Below are positions 22,611 to 35,800 of a stretch of DNA of 64,000 nucleotides, in pieces. The position numbers and the translations under genes were made by a program. A model generated the notes under the pieces. It ran no database searches. It saw only the letters and a list, made by a program, of their open reading frames with translations, and was not told the origin of the DNA. Position 1 is the first letter of the stretch; every line of letters starts with the position of its first letter. The stretch comes from Ilex aquifolium (lineage: Eukaryota > Streptophyta > Magnoliopsida > Aquifoliales > Aquifoliaceae). The DNA is taken from contig OX637397.1 of the NCBI GenBank assembly GCA_951799425.1, positions 5,509,001 to 5,573,000 on the forward strand. The letters are read 5' to 3'.

Positions 22611-22899
22611 GAGGATAAGTTTCGAATGTGCGAGTGACTTTAGTAATCGCTCCCTCGCCTCATGTAATGGACTTCATTTAATGAGTTTCGAAGAACCAAT
22701 ACACCGCGACAAAGCAAGAAATGGTACGTCATACACCAGAAAAAAAACGAGAATTTATCCAAATTCGTCTCGTTTGAATCGATGATGGATTATACGTATT
22801 GGACGGTGGATATATACAGAGATACCCGTATAAACTCTTACGAAAATGGAGGCGAAGATGGACTAAAACTCATCTCCGTCCCGCCCCGCTAAATCCGTG

Positions 22900-22901
<2 letters not shown>

Positions 22902-22969
<68 letters not shown>
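22902..22969. repeat. (TA)n microsatellite
   Basis: Uninterrupted TA repeat of about 34 units. A shorter CT/AT tract lies at 23297-23335. Confidence 0.9.
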
Positions 22970-22975
<6 letters not shown>

Positions 22976-23111
22976 CAAACCCCATACACTTCTCTTTACC
23001 AAAAAAAAAAAATTACTTTTTCTTCCTCTTTTTTTTTTATCCATTTGTTATATAATGGGATTTCGTTTTTTTTGCAAATCCATTTGTGATGGTTTATGAT
23101 TTTTTTTTTTT

Positions 23112-23296
23112 GGAAAATTTGGAGGTCAGTCCTCCTATATGAACTTATTTGGACTTAAGTTCGTCGAGGAAACTTATTTGTTATGAAGTCCATTTTTTGT
23201 TAATTTTACCAGACTATCCATTCCCTTTAGAAATGAAGTAAAACTAAAAATTAAAAACTCATAAATTTTAGGAGTTTGACTAAGATTAAAATTTTT

Positions 23297-23336
<40 letters not shown>

Positions 23337-24023
23337 CATTAAAAATAAAAAATGCTAACATTCAAATGTAAAAAAAAGTTATCATTTAAACATAAAAAAT
23401 AATATCATTTAAACACAAAAAAAATAGTAACATTCAATTTTAATATTTTTAAAAAAACAATAATACCATGTTCAACAAAAATAGTAATATGTTCAATAAA
23501 AAATAGTACCATGCTTAACAAAAATAGTAACATGTTCAACAAAAAAAAAATAGTAATATATGGAACATTGAAAAAAATTGAAAATAAAAATAGTAACATT
23601 CAAACTCATAATCAGAGGAAGAAACCTCAAATTCTTCAATTACCAAAAAATAATACTAAAAAAGTAATAACGTGTTCAATAAAAAATAGTAACATGAAAA
23701 AAAATAGTAACATGGTCAATTAGAAAAAATAGGAATATGGTCAACAAAAAACGTAGTAACATGAAATATTGAAAAAATTTGAGGATTATTTATCAAAAAA
23801 ATAAAATAAAATTGGAGATCAAACTAATAACACATTGAGCAAGTTTTTCAATCTTTTTTTTTTTCGAAAACCAACGACATAGAAGTTCATGATGACCACA
23901 ATGCAGTAGAAGATATGATAGTTGTTGATGATGTTCCAAACTCTACTAATTTTGATGCTATGGAGGAAAAAATGATATCTAAAGGGAAAGATTTGTTGTA
24001 CTGGAGTACGGATCTTCTTCTAA

Positions 24024-24057
<34 letters not shown>

Positions 24058-24320
24058 TATAAATTTCAATTTCAATTTAGAAGTGAATTAAGGGATAATA
24101 ATTTCTAATTTAAGAAATCAATTTAAAGCTACTTTCAAGGTCTTTAAGGTTTCTATAATTGAATAGAATAACATTGTTAAATGTATTTTTGGGATTTAAA
24201 AAAATAGTGGACTTAAGTACTTATTAGTAAGATAAAAAACGAACTTATCACCAAATAAGTTTCTTTAACGGACTCAAGTCATTATAAGTCCATCGATGAA
24301 AACTCAGCCCCAATTTTCAC
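23112..24320. mobile_element. inverted-repeat element with minisatellite and a short captured-looking frame
   Basis: The ends GGAAAATTTGGAGG (23112) and CCCCAATTTTCAC (24320) begin diverged inverted repeats of about 100 bp that share the words AACTTATTTGG, GAAACTTATTTG and GGACTTAAGT. Both sides abut runs of T, so a target duplication cannot be read. Inside are the degenerate minisatellite (23380-23760) and an open frame at 23863-24025. Confidence 0.5.
23380..23760. repeat. degenerate A-rich minisatellite
   Basis: Many imperfect copies of AATAGTAACATGTTCAACAAAAA, with spacing drifting between about 20 and 35 bases. Confidence 0.7.
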
Positions 24321-25149
24321 TTTTTTTTTTGTCAATTTTTTTCTTAAACTCATAGAAATTAATTATTATGGACAGAAACGATGGTGGGGACACGGATCAA
24401 AATTTACCTGCGGGACGGAGACGGCGATTAAAATTTTCCTGCTAACCGAGGTAGACCAGGGGGTGAACAAATATTTTTGAAACGGGTACAGGGTGGAGAC
24501 TACTCCCCCGCCCCTATCCCGGTCCACTGCTAACCCTACATAGGCCTAGTATGGGCCATAACGTATGTGATTGAGTGACATGGGCCATTATGCAAAAATT
24601 ATTGGCTTGGTCCATGACAACTCCACAATTATCAATATAGTGATAGTCATTTTTTTGAGATATCATTAATCAAAAGAGATAATCTCCGTTTCTTTGCAGG
24701 AGACCAGTTCGAGGAGGTTCAATAATTGATTCAGGCTAGGGAGAGCCCATTGCCTTCCTACCTACATATTAGTAATTGTTTGTCTAATTGTCCGTTATAG
24801 TTACTGTTACTGTTACTTGAATTATAAAATAATTTAGTGTATATCATTTTCATAGACTAGCCAAATATAATGAAACCAAAATGTTTACATGTCTGCTCCT
24901 TTGGGATTTCATGTCATATAGTATACCTCCACAGCCGTTTGTTGTGGACCTGGCAGAGGCCCCTAACCAATGTTAAGGTCCTCGTCAATCCATGACAACG
25001 ATTTTAATTAATAAATTAGATTGAAATAGTATTATTTTTCAAATGAGTTTACAAAGTTAAAAACCATAATCAACCATCAGCACTGGTGGTAAAAGACCCA
25101 TTGGGAGAATCTAGATAATCAAATACAGAGATGAATTGGACATATTCAA

Positions 25150-25267
25150 TCATCATCACCCTAATCTAGCGCGTGGTTGACCAATCTTTGATCGGATTGT
25201 AAAAGAGATTAGTCGAAATGCGAATAAACTGACCCGAACGTTCCTGACCGTTGAACCAAAAAAAAAT
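25150..25267 (+). repeat. SINE 3' part
   Basis: GATCGGATTGTAAAAGAGAT, TAGTCGAAATGCGAATAAAC and CCTGACCGTTGAACC followed by A's. It is similar to the 3' part of the minus-strand copy at 22400-22610. The 5' part is unclear. Confidence 0.55.
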
Positions 25268-25397
25268 GTTGCAGTAATCTCTTCTAATACTAAGAGGTTA
25301 AAGTCTTATTAATCTTTGATCTGATTTGAGTCCTAATTTTTCGAATTTTAGGATAGAGTAATCTTTTATACTAAGATACTATTTAAGAATAAAATAA

Positions 25398-25582
25398 CCA
25401 ACAACAATGCTATTGGGACCTAATTTACTGACTTAATTTGCTGACCTAATTCACTATGACCTTTGGATTGACTGTGGGCTCCATCAAACATTGGAATTTG
25501 GTGTTAATCCAATGGTTCTAATGAAGCCACGTCATTAGGTCAGCAAATTATGTCAGATTTTTAGGTCCAAATAGCATTTTTC
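25398..25582. mobile_element. MITE, 185 bp
   Basis: Left arm AATGCTATTGGGACCTAA and right arm TTAGGTCCAAATAGCATT are inverted repeats; GCTGACCTAAT recurs inverted inside. The flanks ATAAAATAA (25389-25397) and ATATAATAA (25583-25591) match at 8 of 9 bases, fitting a 9-bp target duplication. Confidence 0.65.
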
Positions 25583-25885
25583 ATATAATAATATAAAATT
25601 AAAACGTAATGATTTATGTCATAAAGATTCACATACAATTTTCAAAGAGAAGTAAAGAACATCCGCTGGATCTGTGCTAGATTTAGCAAAAAGTTATAAC
25701 CTGGCAGGACGAGGTTCCACATTTAGTAAGTAGTGACCAAAAACATTGGGAACATTTGCAGGTAAATACCCTCCAATGGGATTCTCAGCTTCTGGCTTAG
25801 AATTTTATGGCCTCTCCTGCAACCCCCATCACTACTTATTCTCCCTATCTCTCTCTTATTATCATCATCACAATCCCTGGTCAGT

Positions 25886-25888
25886 GAC

Positions 25889-25930
<42 letters not shown>

Positions 25931-25983
25931 TCCCACACACCCCTCTCCCCCAATACATCACCCACCCACACACACACACACAT
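25886..25983. repeat. (CT)n-(AC)n compound microsatellite in the 5' flank of the zinc-finger gene
   Basis: CT units to about 25910, then AC/CCCACAC units to 25983, ending about 107 bases before the ATG at 26090. It probably lies in the 5' leader. Confidence 0.85.
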
Positions 25984-26089
25984 CTTTTAGGGGATGTGTT
26001 TATTTGGTTCTCTCCTCTTTGACTGATATGATGTGAGCTAGACTATTTTGTTTTTGATCTTGTAGGTCTAACTGAATCAAAAGGCAACC

Positions 26090-26764
26090 ATGGATAAGAA
26101 TACTGTGAAAAACCATAGCATGGGCACTGGTAGACCCATGAAAGACATCAACAACCACCACAAGGTCAAAGATCCATGGGATTGTAGCAGTGGAAGCCAT
26201 GGAGAAGAAGCTTTTCTTAGTGGGTTTTCGTGGCCTCCAAGATTTTACACTTGTAGTTTCTGCAAAAGAGAGTTCAAATCAGCTCAAGCTCTTGGTGGCC
26301 ACATGAATGTCCATAGGAGAGACAGAGCCAGGTTGAGACAGTCACCTCCAAGAGATGGCCAGTTTTCTCTTCTTAACCTTGATCTTGACCCAAACCCTAG
26401 CCTTAACTCAAACCCTAAACCTACTTTCTCTTCTTCATTACAATCATCATCTCTTTCAACAATGTTCCCACCCTTCACCTCCTCATTACCCCCATTGGTC
26501 TCTCCCTCTCTCTCCTATTTATCTTCACCCTCATCTGCCTTTCCAACCGAAATCAGGTATCACTTAAGCCCGAGAGTTGAAGATTATGGAAAGATTAAAA
26601 GTACAAAACCCCTTTTTGGAGTTGGAGAAATCAATGGCTTGAGAGATGAAAAAGAATGTAAGATTGCGAAGAAGGCAGGGATTGTTAGGTTGGATTTGGA
26701 GATTGGCTTGGTCAATGATTCAAAGGAAGATTTGGATTTGGAACTTCGGCTCGGGTACTCTTAG
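26090..26764 (+). CDS. single C2H2 zinc-finger repressor, SUPERMAN/ZFP10/RBE type
   Basis: Intronless, 224 aa. After WPPRFYT the plant finger reads CSFC...[10 protein letters not shown] (Cys55, Cys58, His71, His75) with the QALGGH signature and a basic extension RRDRARLR that serves DNA binding and nuclear entry. The middle is a Ser/Pro-rich linker. The C-terminus has two repression motifs: LDLEIGL (201-207) and the classical EAR motif LDLELRL (215-221) three residues before the end. Such proteins repress targets through TOPLESS-type corepressors and shape flower or leaf organ development. The finger flank [16 protein letters not shown] is closest to SUPERMAN, RBE and ZFP10/11; which orthologue it is cannot be settled by eye. 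Confidence 0.92.
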   Translation: MDKNTVKNHSMGTGRPMKDINNHHKVKDPWDCSSGSHGEEAFLSGFSWPPRFYTCSFCKREFKSAQALGGHMNVHRRDRARLRQSPPRDGQFSLLNLDLDPNPSLNSNPKPTFSSSLQSSSLSTMFPPFTSSLPPLVSPSLSYLSSPSSAFPTEIRYHLSPRVEDYGKIKSTKPLFGVGEINGLRDEKECKIAKKAGIVRLDLEIGLVNDSKEDLDLELRLGYS

Positions 26765-27187
26765 ATATGCCACATTATTACTAAAAAAAGTGGCCTATAT
26801 TGCTGCATTACTTTGGAACAATATGAGTAGTATTCTTGAGGAGACATAAAGATGTGAAATAGAGCCAAGTACTAATATCCACAATGTGTTGGTGGTAAGT
26901 TCATTACTTAGAACTAACGTACCTACTTGACATTGTTTTATTATCAATTTCAATTCCTTGCTAATATGTGAAATTTTCTATCTTAGACTAAATGTTTCAA
27001 GAATTTGCAGTGTTAAGATTTAATTTTTTTTTTATTCCCAAAGGATTGAAGCATAGTTGATTGAGTGTTAACATGGGTATGCATTAAGGAACGAGAAGAT
27101 TAGGGGTTCAAAACACACACACACACACACAGATATATATATATATATCTATTTGTTTATTGAGATTGAATGGATTATTTGTTTGTC

Positions 27188-27221
27188 TTTTTTTTTTTTT
27201 TTTTTTTTGGGGGGGGGGGGG
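27188..27221. repeat. T21-G13 homopolymer block
   Basis: A run of 21 T (27188-27208) followed directly by 13 G (27209-27221). Confidence 0.9.
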
Positions 27222-27696
27222 TGTAGAAAGCTTGTTTTCTCAAATGGTTCTTGATCGAGTCAGTCTTTTGCACTTCAATTAAGAGCTATTATTTTAATGT
27301 GTTTGAGTTTTTACTTCTTTAGTTCCAGATATTATTTTTGTGGTTATATGGTGCTTGTTAGGTTACCTGTAACTTAACAACAAAATCCGTTGAGTTTTTT
27401 TTTTTTTTAATTATAAACAGTAAAACTGATTTAGTGGATGTTCTCTCCTGTGGTTATTATAATTTAAAGAGGAACCAAATACTTCTTATGTGGTGTGGTA
27501 AAACTGATGAAAACATAGCCTTTTTTTTCCCTACCATAATCAGGAGGAAGATGTCAACACAAAACTTGTAGACCATAGAAATGAGAGAGTTTCTAACATC
27601 AAGAGCTGAATACAATCCACGACATGAGAGAAATGAGATTGATGATGATGCATGAATCATAGTATTGAAAATATTTTCTCTTTTTTGGGGATGGTG

Positions 27697-27850
27697 GAAA
27701 CTCTCTCCATTACACTTTCAGTAAACTTCACTAAATGATAGATCACCTATTAAAAATTCAAGTGACATCCACTATTTTAAAAGTGGGTCCCTCATCAATA
27801 CATGGTAGATGATATATTATTGAGTGAAAGTATAATAGAGAAAATTTCAA
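27697..27850. mobile_element. foldback MITE
   Basis: GAAACTCTCTCCATTACACTTTCA at the left is inverted at the right end as GAAATTTTCTCTATTATACTTTCA, read on the minus strand, so the unit folds into one hairpin. No clear target duplication. Confidence 0.5.
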
Positions 27851-28504
27851 TCTGCAGTACTTTATAATTAACAATACGTAAGGCATATATGCACACCCAT
27901 ATACATTCACTGTATAAGATTATGAATTTACATTTTTCTTCAATTAAAGATTACCTATCATATATTCATGCGGGATTTACTATATATAAGTGAGTCTTTC
28001 ATCAATATTATATGATAGATGATCTATAGTTGAGGGAAAAAATTTAAAAAAAAGTATAGTAGAAGGGATCTGAATCCTGAATTCCAACAAAATATCAACC
28101 AGCCTTTAAGTAAGTTGATCTAGCGTTTGCCAAACCTATTTGGACTAAATCTCTGATTAATTGAGATAATTCTTTTCGTAATAATAGAGTATTTATGCTA
28201 CATAAACTTTATACTTTAGTGAGTGGAAGACTTCTAAAAAGTTTATACATATTTATGAGATGGGAATGGGAAAATGGTGCATTTATCAAGAGAAAAATTA
28301 AAGCTCAAGTACCAAAAAGATCTTAATTTTGGTAGCGTTTTATAAAATTAAAATTAAAGTACTAAAAACTAAATGTCGAATGTTTTAATCTGTATACTGT
28401 TTGTCATTCACTGAAATTTAAGTACTGAATTGAATCAAATTATTTGACAAATTCAATAAGTTGAAGTTTGAAAATTATTATTATTCTTTTTTTGTTATTT
28501 TCTT

Positions 28505-29310
28505 TTACCATCCCACCGCAACTACCTTATTCCTACTACTACCATCACTACCATTTCACAATCACCACCACTGGTCCACTACCCTACACACCTCATTGTC
28601 GACACAACCTCCACCTCACCATCACCATCACCTTCTCCACCATCCCACCACCACCTTGATGGTGTCGATGCCTCTTTTATCACCATGGCCCCCATCACTC
28701 TTTGTCACTTACTTTACTACCACTACCGCCACCTCCACCATTACTAACACCTCAACCACCCCACCACTACCTTCATCACTTAACCACAATTACTAGCGGT
28801 GATGATGGGGGCGAAGGTTGGCGGTGGTGGTAGGGTGACAGTGTTGGTGGCAATACTAGCAATGGGTGATGGAGGTAATTAAGGGTTCTAGCGATAGGGT
28901 AGTGGATGATGGCAGCTATGTTTGAGTGACGGTGGTGATGATTATTGTGATGGTGGTTGTTGTGACAGTAGTAACAATAGTGGTGGTGATTATGAAAAAA
29001 TAGGAATGATGGTGATGGTGACGATAGTGACAACTGCAATGAAGGTGGTGATAGTGGTGGTGGAAGAATGACGATAGGGAAGGTGGTGGTGGCAACAATG
29101 GTTACATGGGTGGTGTAAGCCATGAGAGGGGTGGTAACAGAAGGGTAGTAGTGGTGGTGGCAGTGGTGGCAATGGTGACAATAGTGGGGGTGGTGGCAGA
29201 TATGGTGAAGTGGTGGTGGTGACAGTCATGGGCGAAAATGTGGGTGGTGGTAACAAGGTGGTAGTGACCGTGGTGACAGTAAGATGATAACGATAGTGGT
29301 GATAGCAACA
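28505..29310. repeat. long trinucleotide-like tract with strand switch
   Basis: Bases 28505-28795 are rich in CAC/ACC/CAT words; from 28797 to about 29310 the same strand is rich in GGT/GTG/GAT/ATG. The two halves are therefore inverted relative to each other. Long frames here (poly-His, Thr, Ser) are products of the repeat. Confidence 0.85.
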
Positions 29311-29378
29311 ATAGATCTTAATAAGTTTCAAGTTTTGTGAATCCACTCTATACATCGATCTTAGTAAGTTCTAATTTA

Positions 29379-29496
29379 CATATTTAATTCATAAGTTGAC
29401 ATATACCAACTATAACTTAATCTCGTTGAATCATACTCATATTTAATTCATAAGTTGACATATACCAACTATAACTTAACCTCGTTGAATCATACT
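29379..29496. repeat. tandem duplication, 59-bp unit x 2
   Basis: The unit starting CATATTTAATTCATAAGTTG at 29379 repeats at 29438, with only one or two differences. Confidence 0.9.
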
Positions 29497-29589
29497 TTTT
29501 TTAGTGTAATGAAACTTTTGGATGGTCAGAAAAAAATCCTTGTATAACACAGCAATCTTTCACATTCATGTCTAGTTGTCTATTGTCTT

Positions 29590-29950
29590 CATGTGTGGGC
29601 ATAGCATTCTTTGCACTTTACCAAGGTGGCCATGTCAATGATTTCGAGTCATTGGATGCTTTTCCCAAAACCTGATAGTTTGCATGTTCCCGACAATGTC
29701 TTGGGTGTCAAAGGGCATGATGGTTTTACCTTAAACAGAATGTGTTGTTTTATGGTCAGTTCAAAGCATTACAGAGAACTGAAAGATCCCCCACATTCTT
29801 TCCTTTCAAAGCACTCGGGACACTCACATACTTTGAAACATATACCGCCACCCACAACCTCTTCTGTCCTCAGATTTCGAATCCTCAGAACTATTTCACG
29901 TTGCTGGTCTTTTATTATGAAACTGAGAATGGTAATTTTACGGTACCAAA
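29590..29950. other. GC-richer segment without recognised gene
   Basis: Has modest open frames on the plus strand (for example 29611-30033 and 29742-29999) but no domain that I recognise. It may be an old coding fragment. Confidence 0.2.
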
Positions 29951-30519
29951 TTATTTTTTTTTCAGTACCATATCAAAATTATTATTTTTTAAAATTTAAG
30001 ATATACTTTTTATTATTATTTTTTAAAATTTAAGTTATACTTTTTAAAAGTGAAGTTATAATTAGTTGAAGTAAATCCATTATCGATCGTGAAATGTTAT
30101 GATTAATTATGAATACCCCATTCAATTATAATTTCACATTTAAAAAGTACAATATGACTTTTAAAAATAATAATTTTCATGATCGATCATAATATTTTAA
30201 GATTATCATACTTTTTCTATTTGTAATTTTTACCTCAAAAATTTATAAATTTTGGTACACTAACGATTTCGATACCATATCTTCCTCAACTGAGAAAGGC
30301 CCAAAAATGTAAATTTTGATATTATGTAGAATCCTAATATTATTTTTTTTGAAACTAATATCGAGTCACAAAAATAAATGTATGATTGATTTTTTTTTTT
30401 TTTGATATGATAATGATTTTTTTAGTACCTTGCTAGAATAAAAGGTTGAAGCCCTCCAAGGACAAACCAAAGCTCAAAATGTTGACCCAGACCCTAGTAA
30501 TCTACAAAACTTTTTTGGG

Positions 30520-31030
30520 TCACTCTGGTACGTTTGGTAGGATAATTTAAAAAATAGGAGGATAAAAAGTGAAAATTATATATTTTTTATTTTGCATAAA
30601 AAGAATATTTTATTCTCTCTTTTATATTTGGTAAGAGGGATGAAAAGTAAGAAGAATTGTTTTTTTTTTTTTTTTTGTATTTAGTAGGATGGAAATATGG
30701 AATGATAAAAAAAGTATAAATGTAAATTTTGTAATTTTCTATATATTAAATTATTGTGTACTTAATATGTAATAGATAAATAAAATATATGCACGTATTA
30801 AAAGATATAAATGTACATAACATACACTTCAAAATATATAATTACTTTTTATCCACTTTTTCACTCAATTTTGAAGGAATAAATTTTGGTCAGTTAGAAA
30901 GAATGGGCTAATCCATTTACTTTTTCATCTTTCTTATTTTTATTCCCTACCAAACATAATATTTTATCTAACATTTCAACTTTTCACCCTTTTATTTTTT
31001 CATCGTACTCAATAAAACTCAAGAATTATC
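30520..31030. mobile_element. inverted-repeat element
   Basis: GGTACGTTTGGTAGGATAAT near 30528 and its diverged inverse CCCTACCAAACATAATATT near 30947, with AAAAAGTGAAAA inverted as TTTTCACCCTTTT further right. Borders and target duplication are unclear. Confidence 0.4.
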
Positions 31031-31153
31031 CGGATAATTACTTAATGAATGTGAGACACAGAGGGAGCTAGGTTTCTAATTGAGAGGGGCAAAACATGAA
31101 TAAAAAATTTATGTTCTTTTTTTTCATACTATATGTACAAATTCTATCAAACT

Positions 31154-31199
31154 CCCCCCCCCCCCCCCCCCCCCACCCCACCCCACCCCCAAAAAAAAA
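31154..31199. repeat. C21 tract with (ACCCC)n and A run
   Basis: 21 C's, then ACCCC ACCCC ACCCCC, then A's. The minus strand is a run of G-blocks able in principle to form a quadruplex. Confidence 0.85.
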
Positions 31200-31710
31200 T
31201 AAAAAATAAAAACCCTCTGAGAATATATAGCACCGTTCCTGGTGAGACGAGTTTTATATTTGTTTGAAAAGATTAGTCAGGAGTTCTAAATTTTGAATAT
31301 CTCCAAGTTAACTTAAAAATAAATAATTAAGTAGTTACGTATTTGTTTCAAACTATACGGTCATTTACAATATTTATATCAAATATGTATCATTTAATAC
31401 TGTTGTACTATGATAATAATTCATAGTAAGTAGTATATGGTGTTAGAAAATATTGTAGTATCGGGCTGGTACTAACAAAATCACTAAAACTAGGCCCTGA
31501 TGACTTGATCAAAATTAATTTTAAGTTGTCACTAAACTAATTTAGTCCAATTTCACTCCAAAATACTTGAACCAGACACACCCTCTAGAGTGAAGAGAGG
31601 ACAAGTGATGACTAAAATCTGTGGCCTCCAATGGCTGGCTAGCAAGAGAATACGAAAAGATCGCCATGCCCAATTAGAATCATTGTCCGCTAATCATATT
31701 TTATAAATCC

Positions 31711-31882
31711 TATAAATGATTGTTCAAGTGATAACAGTGACGAGCTGTAAAAACAGACATCCTGAGTTTGAATTTTAATAATCCTTTGAGTTCAGGTCAT
31801 GAAAGATTTATCCCTCATGAATACTCTGGTTCCGACGTGAATGATCTATCCCGACGGTCGAACCAAAAAAAGAAAAAAAAAA
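31711..31882 (+). repeat. SINE with A-rich tail
   Basis: TGTTCAAGTGATAAC (A-box-like), TGAGTTTGAATTTTA (B-box-like), GGTCATGAAAGATTTATCCC, GACGTGAATGATCTATCCC and GGTCGAACC followed by A's. Shares its middle with 18300-18498. Confidence 0.65.
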
Positions 31883-32607
31883 TTATATTGTATAAGGTTC
31901 AAAGTTGATACTTACAAGACACTTTAAGCACACTTGAAGCCCTATAATGTAGGTATTGAATCATCTCAATAACCTTTACTCGGTTCGGATAAATCCTCAC
32001 GGAATAAATCCTCACGGTTCTAAAATGCATTCGTACAATAAAGATTCAAAGTTGATACTTATATCATATACTTCCAACACACTTCACCCAATAACGTGGG
32101 TGCTCCATTATCACAATTAACTTTAATGATGATGATGTGCCATTGAAATGTTGAAAAAGATGGTTAAGCTAACTAACAAGTTTCATTAGGTTTCCCTTTG
32201 GTTCACAGAAATAGCCAAGAGATGTTTTTGACTTTGAAGGCATTTTTGAGTCATTTACCAGAACATGGCACTCTCTTGATATATGACATCAATGGTGGTA
32301 ACCCACCATCACTTTCTTCTCAAAACTTCTTTATTTCTTGCCCCTAATCAAACACTGGTTAAATTTGTATTAAATCTGGGTTTGTGGAGATTTTTCAACA
32401 AAACATTTTGTCTAGTTTCTCGCATCTAGTGGGAATGTTAGAGCTTTTCTCACATCGTAGCATTTCCCAAACTAATATATGAATCTTGTGAGCATTTTTA
32501 TTCGTTGTCATCTTAATGGACTCTTTTCCTAAAACTCATACACGTTTCCAATAAGTTTTACTGTATTCCGACATTCATCTTAAAATATTGAAATAAATAA
32601 TTTCCAT

Positions 32608-32617
32608 ATCCAAATTT
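32608..32617. repeat. target-site duplication, left copy, of the LINE
   Basis: ATCCAAATTT, directly left of the poly(T) that marks the LINE tail; the same ten bases occur at 39183-39192. Confidence 0.7.
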
Positions 32618-32811
32618 TTTTTTTTTTTTCCTAAAGCCACCCAGTGTGGGTGGGGGGTTTGGCAGACCCCTACCTGTATATATAACTAAAAATGGAAAAG
32701 TACAAAGGAGGAGGACAAAGAGTCAAACCTCCAGAAGTACAAAGTGGGAGGATCAAAGCGTGGAGACTCCCCACAGAACAAAATAACTGAAAACATAAAT
32801 GAAAATAAAAT

Positions 32812-35800
32812 TCACCGACGAACGTGAGGAGTCTGTCGAGCATCCAAGGCGAGGATGCCAACAATCCCAGAAGGAAGGGATGATGAATCAAGAAATCGCT
32901 GATTGAGCTGCTGAGAACAAGCCCAATTAGCCATGAAGTCAGCTGCCTGATTTGCCTCCCGCAGGACATGGCAGACGCGAGCCGAGAGAAAAGTACACAA
33001 AAGCCGAATCCGAGCAAGCAAGTAAGCATAAACCCAGCCTCCAGTACCCTGAGAATAAACTCAAGAAACCACTGTAGTTGAATCTGACTCCACTACCAAC
33101 TCCGAAGCTCCCAAATCTACGGCAAACTCCAACCCAGCACAAACAGCCTGCATCTCCGCATACAGAATAGGCTGATGCCCCAGAAACAAGCCAAAAGCCC
33201 TGAGAACTCGACCCTGGTGGTCCCGAATAACACCCCCTGCCGCAGACAGCCCCGGATTGCCTTTAGAACAGCCATCAACATTGATCTTCAGGCAACCTGG
33301 TACAGGACGAGTCCAAGCAACCAAGCGAAGAGGCCGAGGCCGAGGAACCAAGACCCTAAGAGAACCCACAAACTCAACCGACTCATCCCGACGCAACTGA
33401 CTCGGAGCAAACCCAAAAGCAAGCCCAATCAACTACAAATCGGTCATAACCCTCTGAACCACAACAGGCACCTGGAAGGCTCGACCATCGAACCTATAAG
33501 CATTACGTGCCTTCCACAGGTGCCACAGAATAAAGCACGGTCGTAGTACCCGCACATGACCTGCAAAAGGAGCACAACGCCGCCAACGAAGCATTAAAGC
33601 ATAAGGAGTCTGAAACGGCCAAGATCTGATACCAAACATCTGATAAAAGTGACCCCACACCTGAACTGCAAACGGACAATCCAAAAAAAAATGCCTAAGA
33701 GTCTCAACAGCCCCACCACACACACATCGAGATACTACATGAAAACCCCGTCTCTCTAATCCATCATCTGTGGCCAAGAAACCATGAAACAACCGCCACA
33801 TAAAGAATGAGACCTGAGTCGAAATATGCTTCTGCCAGACACAAGAAAACCCAGGCCGAACTGGAGCCACACCTCGAATATCAGCTCAAGCAGTCCTCAA
33901 GGAAAAATCTCCATCCAAAGACAAACTCCACCTCATCTAATCAACCCCCTGATCCAGAATCGGAATCTGCACAATCTGCTCAACAATTGTAGAAGGCAAA
34001 ACTCCCAACAATCGGCCTCTGTCCCACTGTCGACCCGCCCAGTAAGCGGAAACAGGAACCCCAGGAACTGCCCCCGGACACACTAAAGCCAACGGGTAAT
34101 CCCCCAACCAACAATCATACCAGAAACTGACCTCACCGGACCGTACTAACCACCTGATCTTCAGCTCAGCCACGGATCGAATCCCACATAATCGCCTCCA
34201 AAGAGGTGAAGCTGGGTAACGAAACTCAATCAGCCTAGGATGGGCGGACCTACAGTACTTGGCCCTCATAAAAGTGGACCAAAGTGACTGTTGAGCACGA
34301 AAATTCCACCACAGCTTCATCTCACAAGCCTCAGCTAAGTCAGAAAAAGAACGCACCCCTAAGCCGCCCTCCTCTACAGGGTAACATACCTCAGCCCAGT
34401 GACACCAGTGAATCCTCCGATGGGTAGCTGTGTCACCCCACAAGAAACGAGTGAACATCTTCTCTAACTGGTGGAAAACATCTGCAGGAGGCCTCAGCAC
34501 ATGAAACAAGTGGATATGCATCGACGCGAGCACATGACGAATCAAAGTGAGCTTACCTCCAAAGGAAAGCAAGCGATTCGCCCATCCAAAAATCCGCTCG
34601 CGCACCTTCCGAATCATCTCATCAAAGTACGAAATTCGAAGATGACCCAAGTAGATAGGGCACCCCAGATAAATAAATGGAAGGTCATGCCTCTAAAAAC
34701 CAGTGGTCTGTCGTGCAATCACCTCTCTAGAATGCGAGGCACGCGAACTGATATAGAAACTGCTTTTGCTCTGACTAACTAACTGACCAGAGGCAGCCTC
34801 ATAGTGATGAAGGAAATTCATAACTCGCTGCAAGCTCGACCGGCATCCATTAGCAAAAATAATAATGTCATCAGCAAAAGCCAAATGTGAAACCGAAACC
34901 CCAACTCCAGTACTATAAGCCACCCCCGGAAACCTAGCATACAAAGAGTCCAAGCCTCGAGAGAGATACTCTGCAGCAATGATGAACAAACAAGGAGAAA
35001 GGGGATCACCCTGCCGCAGCCCCCCCTGCGATTGAAAAAAACCCTGACTAACCCCATTCACCATCACAGAAAACCACGGCCCCCAGATAGCCCGCCGAAC
35101 CAAAGAAATCCAGTCCTCAGAGAACCCAAAAGCCCACAACATCTGGAGTATGAATGGTCAAGACATCCTGTCATATGCCTTAGCCATATCAAGCTTCAGC
35201 ACGACATTCCCACCCCGGGAACCTCTCCCCAAATCACGAACCAACTCCTGAGCCAAAAGAACACTGTCCTGCAACACTCGGCCCGGCACAAACCCACTCT
35301 GCGTCGGTGATATGATACGCGGCAATAAGGATGACAGACGAGAAACGAGGATCTTCGTGATCACCTTGTTGCTCACGTTACATAAACTGATCGGCCAAAA
35401 ATCTGCCCAAGTAGAAGGTGACTCCTTCTTGGGCAAAAGCACCACCAACGTGCTCATGAATCCTCGTGGCATAGGAGAACCCCTGAAGTAATCCTGAACT
35501 GCAGCCAACAAATCTACTCCCACAATGTCCCAGCAAAATTGATAAAAGCGACTACAATACCCATCCGGCCCTGGCGCACTATCAGAATCAATAGAGAATA
35601 CGGCCTGTCTCACCTTCTCTAAAGTCGGCATAGCACACAACCCAACATCATCTGCATTAGTCACAATAGCTGGAATAGCCGAAAAATCTGCAACCTCAAC
35701 CTGACCAGCCCCCACAGAGAACAATCCCTGAAAAAAGGACACTGTCGAAGCGCGAATAGCCCCAGGCTCAGTAATCCACTCTGCGTCATCACCCCGGATC

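Larger units (their letters stand above)
26765..28499. other. 3' flank and intergenic region
   Basis: Contains a CA/TA microsatellite (27112-27148), the T/G tract at 27188-27221 and a foldback at 27697-27850. A related half-copy (ATGATAGATGATCTATAGTTGA) lies near 28010-28060. No gene recognised. Confidence 0.5.

Noticed and set aside
23380-23760. CRISPR-like or coding repeat
   Set aside because: Degenerate A-rich repeat with drifting period and no spacer structure.
28461-29355. Long reading frames of 60-121 codons on both strands rich in His, Thr, Ser and Pro
   Set aside because: They are translations of the CAC/GGT simple-sequence tract in several frames at once and have no domain or start context.
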